Origin: Strix aluco
Lineage: Eukaryota; Chordata; Aves; Strigiformes; Strigidae
Assembly: GCF_031877795.1 (NCBI RefSeq)
Contig: NC_133934.1
Span: 103,170,610 to 103,234,609, forward strand
Direction: 5' to 3'
Length of the DNA: 64,000 nt
The translations under genes were made by a program, and so were the position numbers. The notes under the pieces were generated by a model. That model had not been told where the DNA came from. It made no database searches and was given only the letters and a program-made list of their open reading frames with translations. The first letter of the stretch is position 1, and every line of letters starts with the position of its first letter. Below, in pieces: positions 12,268 through 23,665 of the stretch.

Positions 12268-15200
12268 TTTAATCTCAGCAACCATCTACTCCAGACTGAC
12301 AGCTCTCCTTCCTTGGTGCTTCTGAGCAGTGGGGAACACCAGCTGAAGGACTCTGTTGAACTGAGACAGTACAAGATGTTGACTAAATGTCAAAGATGAT
12401 GTTATTTTAGAGGTCACAGACCGCTTCAGAAACTTCCAAGGAAGGTAAATCAGCAACAAGGATGAAGAAATCATAAAAAATAGGACTTTCTCTGAAGAGC
12501 GGTCAATAACAGGTTGTGCAGAAGAGCTGATGGCAGAAAGAAATTCACAGTGAGAGATGGTCAGGAATACTAAGGCTGCTAGGGAGTCAAAGTACAAGGA
12601 AACAACATGGTAACATTTAATTAGTCTGGAAGGTACTTGGGGTAAAAAACAGAATAGAAACTCAGGTATATGGACATGCCAGCAATACCATTTTAACTGG
12701 GTTATAAATCATTACTCATGGTTTGCTAATGTCAAGAAAGAAAACTAGTAATAGTACTAGACTGGATAATCAAAGTGAACAGTCAGTTAAGGTGATATTA
12801 ATTGTATTTGACTGATGAGAAGGGGCAGGAGAGTGAATAGCTGGCAGAGAAAAAATGTAAAATTTGATGCCTACTAAATGAGGCATGATGAATAATGGGT
12901 TTTCTTGTCAAAACCACTGCTAGATTTCCCTCAAGCTGTGAGCGGGTATTCCGGAGCATGTGTCTGGTTTTAACCAGGGGTCTGATCCTTCTCCTAATAA
13001 AGGCAACAGAAATGATTATAACTGATGCAAACAGGAGCTGAAAAAGACCAAGATAATGTCCTACGGCCACAAGCTGAAATTCCATCTTATTTCACAAAAT
13101 GTACATCCAAAGCAAGTTAAAAACAATCCAGGGAGGGTATCTATTATCTTGCATGAACAGCCAGGAGTTGTCGACAGGAGTTAATAGCATTTCCCATGAA
13201 ATTGGGCTTAATCTGTTTTTGTTGAAACATATTTCTTTTCATGTATTTATTAACAGTAAGTAGAATTTCTGACAAGATACTCTCTAACCAAAGCATTAAA
13301 GTGGGTCTCGACTAAATAAAATAAAGTAGCAGCAACATAAGTCATTCAGATCTTAGGATAAGGTTATTCAGAGAGTTAGTATCAGTGGCTTGTGGTTATC
13401 TTACTTGCTACATCTTCCCAGAAATTGTTCAGCTGTTAGCCTACTCTATTTATGTAAGAAGTTGGCCCATTTCAACGTGCACGAGGCTGAATTGCACTTT
13501 TGGGGGGTGGGAAGCAGTAACAATTACATCTGCTGGCTGCAGCCTGATGTATTCTAAAATTGCTCTCAGTTTTCGTTTAATTTTAGAGAATCAGAACACT
13601 TCCTATCATCATTACAATAAAATGAATTTATGGCAGGGCAACTAATAAATCATTACTCTCTTTAGTTTTCTTGTTATGCAGAAGACAACTGTTCAATTAT
13701 TTGGACAAGAGCCCCAGGGGTTATGCACATAGAGACTTACTCCACATAACAAACCAATAAAGATGGTGAAAGCCAGGAGCAGAACAGAGATGTGCTATAA
13801 AAGCAACAATGCCTAAGATCCATTCTCTCTAAACTCCCTTTCAGACATTTTTTCTGTATCGTTGCTGAAGCAAACTGACACTAGATGTTTAACAGCAGGC
13901 TGCAGAAATAATTTAGGCACATACCAAGCAAAGCACATCCTGGGGATGGACTGCTCAGCAAACAGCCACAGTGCCTTCAAGGTCCCACTGAATCCAATGA
14001 AAAAAATGCTGAGCAGCAAGGGCTGTGTAGTAAAAATGATGCAGGGAAGCTACATGGTCTCCACATCCAAAATTTTAAAACCAAGATCAAAAAGAACCTC
14101 AGCCATTCAATTCCATTGCAGAGCTTCTTGCATCTCGTCCAAAGCATCTATTACTGGCCACCTCAGATGACTGTGAAACAAATGAATCCAGCAAGTCTGA
14201 CTGCGTGCACCAGGCACACAAAAGAAAATTAATGTTTTGAGAGATACAGAATTAGGATCCCTAGCTCACTAAGTCATGGGATTGGAAATGAGACCACACC
14301 ACCAGGGTTCAGGCCCAAATTCAAACTCCCCCCAAATTTGGAGTTAAGATTAACTGATGAGCTCAAGGGTCAGCAAAGTCTGTTTATGAATCATTCTAAT
14401 GGCATCTAGACTACAAGTGTACATTGTCGCTGAGATCAGTGAGCAGGTCTGGAGACCTCACAGAGCCCTTCCAACCCTTGCAGGCAATACGAGGCACAAG
14501 TAGAGGTCAGGCTGGAAAGGAAAAGGGACTTAAATGCACAGCAGGACTCAAATCCAGCATCTGCCTGCAATGTAAATTCGAAGGTGCCACCAGTCATGTG
14601 TTAGTACTAATGAACTGATCCCAGGGAAACTTAAGTTTGACAGCTTACCTTTCTCTACCTTTGCTGCCCTGTAACTACCCAGGTCTTTCCAGTCTGAGAG
14701 TTCAGCTACATTGCTGGAGTACTCAGGAGCCCACCTCTGCCAAGTTCTTCTCGCTGCAGAGGTGGCTCCAGGCTCTTCCTGAAAGGGTCTTGTAACCACA
14801 ACTCCTTCCTCAGACACACACACAGCTTTGTGACTCATGCACACCTACAGCCACAAGCACCACCTAAACACTTCATCTTCTACCTCCCTTCAACACAGCC
14901 TGCGTAGTGCCTGCAGAGATGCTCCAGCATTCACCCCACCATCAGGGAAAGCAGCACCAGCAGGTTTGCAGATGACCTGAAAGCACCTACCTCCTGTCCA
15001 CCTATATTGGGAGAGATATCAGATCAAGCTCTAGCCTGGGTGCGTGCCAGAGAGGGAGTTTGGCTTTCTGGGCAGTGTCTGAGCAACAGAATAGGCAGAA
15101 GCACACATGGACCCCATGCAGTCTGCAGATTGCTGCTCAGACCACACTGTCATGCATAATTCAGAGAGAAGACACTGCATGCTATTAAAGCCTTTTATGT

Positions 15201-15320
15201 AACAAAGCCCATGGTGTGGAAAGTACAAGTAAATAGTTACTTATACTTACTACCTAGGTAGTAAATAATTTGAGGTTTTGATATCCCCTGTTTCGAGGAG
15301 GTTTTTGTGTCATGTCAGTC

Positions 15321-15357
15321 TTTTTTTTAAAAAAAAAAACTTTTTTTTTTTTTTTAA
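15321..15357. repeat. Compound T/A/T homopolymer tract
   Basis: Eight T, twelve A, one C, then about fourteen T followed by AAA form a self-complementary low-complexity tract. The A and T blocks are adjacent and can pair as a cruciform or hairpin with almost no loop. Confidence 0.8.
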
Positions 15358-15885
15358 ATTGCAATGGTTGTGAAAATAAAAATACTAGTACTGGAGTGAC
15401 ACAAACTCCACATAAACTTGTAAGCAGATTCCTACAAACACTTCCTCAGCCCAGCCTGAAATACCCCTGCTGATCCTATGCAAAAACTGCCAGTTTCATA
15501 CAACTGCCTGCTGTTGATGTGACCTTTCAAAGACGTTAGAGTTGAAATGAATTACAGAAGAGTTCAGTATGCCTCAAACAGGCACTAGGAAGAAAGCACA
15601 GTTGTGTGCGCTGTTCAGGAAAGAGGAAAGCTATTATATATGTGCCTTGCTGGAAACCAGCCCTTCATTTCTCTCTAACAACAGGGTCTCCCATTCTGTG
15701 CTCATATCTGCAAGAAGTATACATCGGTTTGTTTGATAACATCAGTGTAAGCAACAAACAAAAAAAGGGAAGTTTCACTCCTTCTTTGTTTTTGCCCTTT
15801 TTCTCCCACAGTCTTGCGCATATATGTGAGATTTTTTTCTCTATATTGCCTTAAATCAATTTTAGCATGATGCCTCTTAATCAAA

Positions 15886-15960
15886 GAGATGCTGAGGTTG
15901 ACAGGGACCCTTTGCACGTCATCTACTCCACCCCCTGCTTTTCTGCAGATTTCTAATCTC
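15886..15960 (-). mobile_element. CR1 LINE 3'-end fragment
   Basis: The plus strand reads like the antisense 3' end of avian CR1 elements: 'gaggttgacagggaccc' followed by 'catctactccaccccctgc', matching the familiar 'ggttggaagggacc...catctagtccacccccctgc' pattern. Only about 75 bases are recognisable, and the sense orientation of the element is on the minus strand. It is a short, diverged, non-functional scrap. Confidence 0.6.
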
Positions 15961-18900
15961 TGTGTTACAAGCACGCAAAAGCAGAACACAGGCAGGAGGC
16001 ATTCATCCATGCACTTTTCAAAGTACTCAAAAGCCTTTCTATCCTATTAATTTTTCCATACATTGTCCTTTTTTATTTTTTCCACCAGACAAAAAAGCTG
16101 TCCTCATACGGCACTATGAGAAACAGGGAATGGGCTGTTGCAGAGAATGTCCAGAAATGCAAGGTGGAGAATTTCCCTTGACAGGGAGCATGCAGAGGCA
16201 GACACAAATGAAGCCTTCATAAATTCAGGTATCTATTAACACAGTCTATTGTCAGTGGTAAAACTGTCGGAAGGTCATACTTCTACTAGGTGTCATCTCC
16301 CAGAAACTGCCACATTTGAAGTAACTATGTGTAAATGGAAATATACCATTTGCAGCTCCAACTCCTTCCGTGGAGGTACTTTGATACAGCCTGTAAAAAA
16401 AGCCTCCACGTAAGAGATGCCCTTTACATCTGCTCACGCAAGTGTGGGCTGAGGCTCTCCTTTGTGGAGGTGCTTGGTGGGGTGAGGAAGGAAGAGCACT
16501 CATCTGTGAAATTTTGGAGAGGATTGATGGATTATTTCTTTTTATTTTCAGGCCAAGCAAAACATTTTGCAGTGTTAAACTGATATGCAAACACTGTATC
16601 AGTCTTAGGTAAAAATGGAGAGTAAGCGGTCAACATCAGTATAAGCTGTGTCTGAAAAACGGGTGAGTGCAGATAGGTTGAGGCCAGGCTATGAGACTTC
16701 CCACTCGCACACAGCAGAGGGCTGTGTTGGGCTTAGCAGAGCCGGGACTGACAGCCAGGAGACTTACTCAGCTGCAGAAAAAACACAGGCCCTTAGCAGA
16801 AACAAATCCCTGGTCACTGTAGGTGGGGAAGAGCCAGGAAGGACCAGTATGACCCCCCTGTCTTCCCTCCTCAGAGCACCAGAGGTCTTGCCATCACTTC
16901 TGCTCCATCCTACTAATTTTCAGTACAATGGGAACTTCAGGCCATGCAACCCATCTTCCCCTGAAACAAGGTTACCTCTCCTTTGGTCTTGTCCAGTTTT
17001 CATTCTGAACATCAATTTATTTTGCTACACACATTTATTCCAGGAGAGAGTGGCTCTTTTGCTGTCACTGTATAAATCAATCGTTCACTCTTTGCTGGAG
17101 AAGTACACACAGTTCTGCTTGCTCCATTACAAAAGGGACATATCAGCACTGGGAGCATTTCTGGGACAAATGTTACAGACAATTAGAAACCCAAATACAG
17201 AGCAAGCACAATGAAATGGGGCTGTTATCTAAGAAAGGAGGTGGGTGCTTCAATATATCCTTTAAGACAACACAGATACTGTGCACCTGATAGGACACAA
17301 AATATTTTATTTCAGTGATATGTGAGATATTCTGAGATACACAGTATGTACTGTTGCTATAACAACATGCCAAAAGTGCTAACCGCCATAGCATTAAAAC
17401 TGCAGATATTTGTGATGGAGTTTGATTCATAAGCTGAGACAGAAGCCTTGAAAGGCTGTAATGAGCAGAAGCTTGAGGTCAGATCAAATACTTTCATTTT
17501 TCAGGGAGGAAGGGGAAAACAAAGAACTGCAGGATTTGAATGAAGGAAAACCAGCATTAGACAGTTGTAATGACCACTCAGCCTGAACAACTGCCTAGCA
17601 CCAACGCTGCTTCTCCGTAATGGATTCAGTTTTGCTGTAATGACAAAAAACGGCCCATGTCAATACAAGGAAGAGCTCTCTTTCACCTCTCATATGACTA
17701 AGCACATGAGGCTGACCTACAGTCTAAGAGGTGCTCATTTAAGGACGAGCTCTTCTGTTCCTGGCATATCTTGGGAAAAATTAGTTTGTTCTTGTTTTGC
17801 TCACTGTGATGTGTCAATACTCTGGAGAAATGACAAGTATTGCGGTCTAGACGAATCTATTGATGAGCAGCTGCCTCTCATGTATTTTTGAGAAGTAATG
17901 GTTTTGTCAAGGGAGCTCTTTCCTAGCAATAACATGAGGCAGAACATCAACAGAGAGGAGTTCAGTCTTTATGGCATTTACTGTTGAGCAGGCTTGGTAC
18001 CCCATTGCTATTTTCATTGTTTGAGTCACCCAAGCACTGAGTGACTTTGCACAGTAACAATTTGTATAGAAACCTATTTTAAGGAGGAAAAGGCTTGCTC
18101 TCAGAGGTACAGCAACTGCCCATCAGGCAACTCAGCCTGTTCTCAAATGAGTCACAAAAATCTCCTCATGAGGGCAAATGCCAAGATACACTGACCATGA
18201 GTCATGGCTGTCATCCTCCATTTTAAAAGGTTTGAATCCTTATGAACTGTCAGTGGGATTGAGACAGAAGTATGATGATGCTAACCTTGAAACACTGGAA
18301 TTAAGCATTTCCACCATCATTTAGACAGGTCTGTCCTGTAGCACTATTTCAGGTGACTGACCTGGACCAGCAAGGAGGCAATTTATGTATATAGGAAAAA
18401 GCAAGAACTGTCAGAAACTCAGCATCTTACTTAAGCAGTGTATTTTAAATCTCAAGAGTTACATGAAATAAAGCTCGTTTAAAGATTGTGAGTTACTGTT
18501 TCCCTTTTTGTTTTCCTGTAAATCCAGTACAACCTAGAGATGGGGATTACTGTGAATATAAACAATCTTATCAAAGTAAAAGCAGCAAGCACTGTGTGAG
18601 AAATTGCCAAAAAGATTACACATATTTTTCCACCATCTGATAAAATGGTGGGTCTCATTCAAGAGGTATAAATCAACAACTGAAGCCAGATTTAGGAAAG
18701 CACTACCTTTTTTTTTCAGACAAACTGGTCCATTCATGCCAGCCTGATAAACACAGTGATATACTAATACAAACAAACTAATCTCACTGTCACATAGTTT
18801 GCAGCTTTGTAATCATTTGCAGCTAAATTCATTGTCACTTTACAATGAAGCTTAATTGGCTGTAGATTATCGCATTGTATTTTACATACCTGGCTTTGTT

Positions 18901-21900
18901 GTAATGTCAGTTAACATTGCTGACATTGTAACCTCATTATTGTTATTATGCTGACAAGGAACAAGTTTGCATGTGTTGTCTATCTGCCTCCAGAACATCA
19001 GCTTTATGATAGGCTGTGAGGTTCACCATTACTGAGCTATCCGTGCCTCAATATTAAGTTCAGAAAGCAGCAAACATCTAAAATCATGGGATCTGGCCAG
19101 TGCAGATTCAACCTACTCTTTGCAGTGCTGAGAGCTAATTCCGTATGGCATATGATGTGAGCACCGCAGCCTCACACCCACGTGCAGCATCACCACCCAT
19201 CCCTGGGGATCGCAGGACAGACCTGCTGCTGGTCTGCTTAGCTGGTCCTGCACTTGGATGGGAGATGAGTAAGGCAATGTCCAGCCTCATTTTTTCTATG
19301 GATCTCAGATTTTGCTATCCTAACGTTGCCTTGACTTTTTTTTCCCCCCTATTCATCAAAACAAACATCTTGTTAACTTAAAAACCCATAAACATGCAGA
19401 GAAGTGAGAGCTGCCTCTCGTTTACAGCAGTCTAACTGGTTTTGACCATCAGCACACTGATCATGACACCGCCTTGGAAAACGTAAGTAAACTGTCACCC
19501 TTCTGAGCGAAGGGAAACAGAAAAGTGGCACTGCACCAGCCAGTCTGCTCAAGATCACCTCATCACTGAAAGCGCTCACCACAAGGTGGAACGGTATCAC
19601 ATACTGGTCCCCTCTGTCCAGATACATGGATGTGTTGCTCAAGAGTAGCTGGAACACTTACGATCAAGCAGTCAGGTAAAATACCTCCTAGATTAGACAT
19701 AAACCACAGTACAATTAGAGGTGTGGTAGGAGCATACCCAAGACAGACCCGTGCTGGTGGAGCTAGCTCAGGTAGAGCAGCAAGGTGACAGCACAGACTC
19801 AGCGTGGGCCAGGTACACACGTAAACCACCTGCATGTCCCCAGTGATGCTAAAACTACCTCTTTGTCAATGTCGGGTAAGCAAGCTGACAAAGCTGAGGA
19901 ATGCCCCCTCAGAAGCTCTTTTCCCCAGCGTTGTTTAATTTACCCTTACTCTGGACTTGCAACCAGTCACTCTAAAACACACTGCCTCAGGTTGCTCCAA
20001 ATTGCCCATTGTGAAGGGTCTTCTGACAGAGCCATCAACAGAGCCTTCATCACCTTCTGGGACACAAGCAGAGGTGCTGGGAGCTGCTGGTCCTGGGCAC
20101 CCTTGCCCACAGCCAGGTCCCTCCACACACACTGCCAGGAAGGCAGCGCCGCCATTGGCCCCCGGCTGGAAGCTCTGAAAAACCACGATTTTTGCAGCAC
20201 CAGTCTGGCCAGCACTTCACAGTAATCCCAAAGGATCAGGAAAGCACAGCTGGCAAAACTCAGCTTCAAAGATGAGCCCAGAGAAGTCAAGATCGCTGCA
20301 TAGCTGGGCTTTGAAGACCAAAGAAAACATACTCACACAGCGTTACCTGGGCACTGCTGTCACCGTACTCTACACACCGGCTGCAACAGCAAAAGCTGAA
20401 GCAACAAGAGACCTCCCACATGGAATGGGATGTGTCTCAGCTGCACAAGCCATTTGCTCTTTGTATTTTAAAGACAAGAATACTGTTGGTGACAAACAAA
20501 TGTATTTGGTACAGTAAAAACACATACTTCTGTCAGGTTTCACCACAGAGCTGAGATTTATATGGGCTTTGGAAAGCTACAAAAGCAAGTATTTGTTCCT
20601 TTCCCATACCAAATGCTTCCGATAACAACAGTCAGCAATCTGGTTGTACAAGCCTTCCCTGACAATAAGGGGAAACCTCCATTCACATCCAAAAGCTGCA
20701 GGCTGGAGTAGGCAGTAAGTAATAATCAGGAGTAATTTTATGGCAGACCAAGCCAGAACAATATGCTGGACTCTGGCTCACCAGCAGTGCTCCTAGGTAA
20801 TCTGTAACTAGCACTCCACGCTTCTTTCCAAACCAAGTTATCTACAGCTGCTGCATGAAAACAACCTCAGCAAATAACTACAACACAAGCGTAAATCTAG
20901 ATGTTGAGAAAGCTCAAAGAAAGATCAGTAAGCAAACAGGAAAAGTTGTTATTCTATAGGGGATATTAAAAATCAGACCAAATAAAACCAGAACACTAGG
21001 GTAATAAATATGGAAAGGATATTATCTATAACCTAAAGTACAGATGTCCTTGCCTCAAAAGCCTTAAAACAAGGAAAAGGATAACCAACCAAAGGCTTAG
21101 AAAATGGGATGAACCAGGAAACAGACTTTCAGTACAACCAGAAAGGGCATAAATTTAAAACAGTATAGGAACTGAAAGGGAAAAAAGTGAGCAAAGAGGG
21201 GAAAGAGGGACAACAGCAAAACAAAAGCAGGAATACAACAGAAAAGAACAGTCTTGTCAACTTTCACCTTCCTAAAAATAAGGATTCTGCCTTCAAAATG
21301 TCATTAAATTAAAACCAAAAAAGAAATAAAAACCTGCAGGATTTCAAGGCTGAAAGGACTTCCCTCCCCCTTTTTTTTTTTAAATAAAGAATGGGCTTAA
21401 CCTCATTTTGTTTATTAAAGATTTTGACTGTGTGCAGAGCCTGCACTTGGGTGTGCCTTGTTTGGCACTGAGTTTCAATATAAACAAACTCCAGCTGTGA
21501 TGCACAAAAAGCCTAGGAGTAGTGGAGAGCTTAATGTCTCTAATGAATGTCTGTTTGGACCTAAAATGAGGCATTGGAGGCTCCAGATAAACTTTGGCAT
21601 GTAACACATTCCTAAGGGGAATTAGGAACACAGTTTGCCACTGCTGTGCTCTGGACATATTTGCAAAATGGAGATGGGGATGAGATCAGAGTACTTTCTT
21701 CAGTGCTGTGCCCAGGCACAGTCATCCCTGTGCCTCCTTTTTCACTGCAAGAGCTATGGCAGGTCAAGAAGAGGAGAGAGATGTGAAGGAATACTGTGTT
21801 TAACTTACCTTCTGGTCTACCCTTTTAAGCACTGCAGCTATGTCCGATTTGACCTGAAACAAACCATCTAAAGTAGAGGTTTGTGCCACCGTAACAGAGA

Positions 21901-22673
21901 GGGGTTTTTCAACGTAGATAAGCTTTTCAAACCAAAAAGTGCCTGAAAGTCAGCTTTCAGTGGGGATGAACAAGACCAAGTTTTCAAAGTTTTCATTAAA
22001 CCCACAAGCCAGAAAATAATCAAAACCTTTCTGATCTCTGTGCATCACAAGACCACCACGCAGGGAGTGCACTCCTGCTGGAAAGTTGAATGCCTTTGTG
22101 GGCACAAGCCATCCCCACTCAGCTCCACCATCCTCAAAGCACAGAGCTGTTACTTGATTCCATAGTCCCCTGCCAAGATTTCACAGGCTGAGATAAAAGC
22201 ACAACTAAAGATAGCGTATGAATCTCATACACCTGAACTCACAGTCCAGAAGCCAGGATATTTACTCTTCACCTCGGTACTACTCCCTACCAGGCAATGT
22301 TACGTATTTCTATGCTGTTGCTTCATTACTTAGGCTCTCACTAGTCCCTACTTGCCCAGGCTTGACCACAAGTACTCAGATCCATAACAAAAGAGACATC
22401 TAACTCACCATACTACTGTGCAGCGTACCTCCTACCCTTTACAAATGCCAGGAAAACATCTGGTGCTTAGGCCACCAGTTTGGGGCTGCAGAGGCTGGCA
22501 TAGACACTGATCCCACACTTCCCAGTCCCTAAAGACCAGTTGGAGCCAGTTCTGGAAAGTAAAACAGGAGTTGAGGCTGACCAGAGACAGCGAGGTGGTG
22601 GGGTCAATGAGGTCAGCTACTGAAGAAGTAAGGTCCTATAGAAAAAGCATTATTTCAGCTTCTTATGTGTCAG
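15961..22673. other. Intergenic DNA, no gene recognised
   Basis: No recognisable gene. The longest frame opens at a GTG at 16648 and ends at 17214 (188 codons); it is described as a finding and not called as a gene. AT-rich sequence at about 18780-18960 has the look of a conserved noncoding element, but this cannot be tested here. The more GC-rich part at 19100-20300 is open on both strands because of its composition. Confidence 0.6.
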
Positions 22674-23665
22674 TGTGCTGGGTTTGTGTGGTGGGTTTTT
22701 GGTAGCAGGGGAAGGGGTACAGCGGTGGCCCTTGTGAGAAGCTTCTCAAAGCTCCCCTGGCTCCAAGTTGGACCTGCCTCTGGCCAAGGCCAAACCAATT
22801 AGCGATAACATATTTAAGAAGGGAAACCTAAGAGGGGGTTGGGGGACTTTGAGGAGGAGTTACAAGACAGACACCTATGCAAACACCAAGGTCAGTGGAA
22901 GGAAGGAGGAGAAAGAGGGGGAGATGTGCTGGAGCATGGGATGACCCTGTATCCCATGCTGGGATGGCAGGGCCACGCCCCTGCCACCCATGGAGGTCAC
23001 TGGAGGAGCAGAGGTCCGCCTGCAGCCTGTGGAGGACCCAACACCAGAGCAGGCAGCTGCACTAGGCCGGGACTCTGTGGGAAGAAGCAGCCCCCGCTGT
23101 TGTAGTTTGGTGCTGGGAGGACTGGAACGCATGGGTGTGACCCACGCCAGAGCATCTCGAGAGGAATGCATCCCGTGGGGTGGACTCAGAATGGAGAGAG
23201 TTTGTGGAGGACCGTCTCCTGTCAGAGGGCTGCCATGTGGAGCAAGGGGAAGAATGCCAGAAGACTGCTTTCCCCCACCTTGGAGGAAGAAGCAGCGGAC
23301 TGACCGCACCCCCCCATCCCCAGTGCCACTGGGGGAGGAGGTAGAAACATTGGGAACAAAACTAAGCCCGAGAAGAAGGGAGGGGCAGAGGGAGGTGTTT
23401 TTAAGATATGGTAGTGCTTCTTACTGTCTCATTCTGTCTGTTAAATCTCATTATTGTTAGTGTTTTGAATTAAAGTGATGTCCTTTTTCTTCCCCTAACA
23501 AGCCTGGTTTTTGCTTGTGACCATTAATGGGTGAGCAACCCCTTCTTGTCCTTATCTCCATTCCTGAGTCTTTTGATTCATTTTTCTCCTTCCCAGCACT
23601 AGGGGGGAAGGGGTGAGCGAACAGCTGCATGGTGTTCAGTTGCCCTTTAGACTCAAACCATGACA
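22674..23665 (+). mobile_element. Solo LTR of an endogenous retrovirus
   Basis: This 992-base unit begins TGTGCTGGG and ends CATGACA, the TG...CA termini of retroviral LTRs. The five bases on its left (gtcag) and right (gtaag) match at four of five positions, consistent with a slightly decayed target-site duplication. A TATA-like TATTTAAG lies near 22811 and an ATTAAA signal at 23469-23474, which orients it on the plus strand. Its GC content and purine-rich tracts contrast sharply with the AT-rich flanks. No gag, pol or env sequence is adjacent, so it is a solo LTR. Internal open frames on both strands are compositional. The retroviral class was not determined; a 5-base duplication would fit ERVL or some ERV1 types. 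Confidence 0.8.

Larger units (their letters stand above)
5101..15883. other. Intergenic DNA, no gene recognised
   Basis: No recognisable gene. The most distinctive part is an AT-rich, TAAT-rich block at about 5820-6660, listed separately as a possible regulatory element. Both strands are open for 127-140 codons around 7061-7535, but neither frame resembles a known protein. A forward frame with a splice-acceptor-like start at about 12050 is discussed as a finding. The frequent phrase around 'ttcaatggg' (for example near 9295) resembles very old interspersed repeats but is too short to classify. Confidence 0.6.

Noticed and set aside
19785-20225. 146-codon forward frame
   Set aside because: The opposite strand is equally open, the region is relatively GC-rich, and the translation shows no domain, repeat or signal.
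22839-23460. Overlapping frames of 144-156 codons inside the LTR
   Set aside because: They lie within a noncoding LTR, on opposite strands, with no retroviral protein features.
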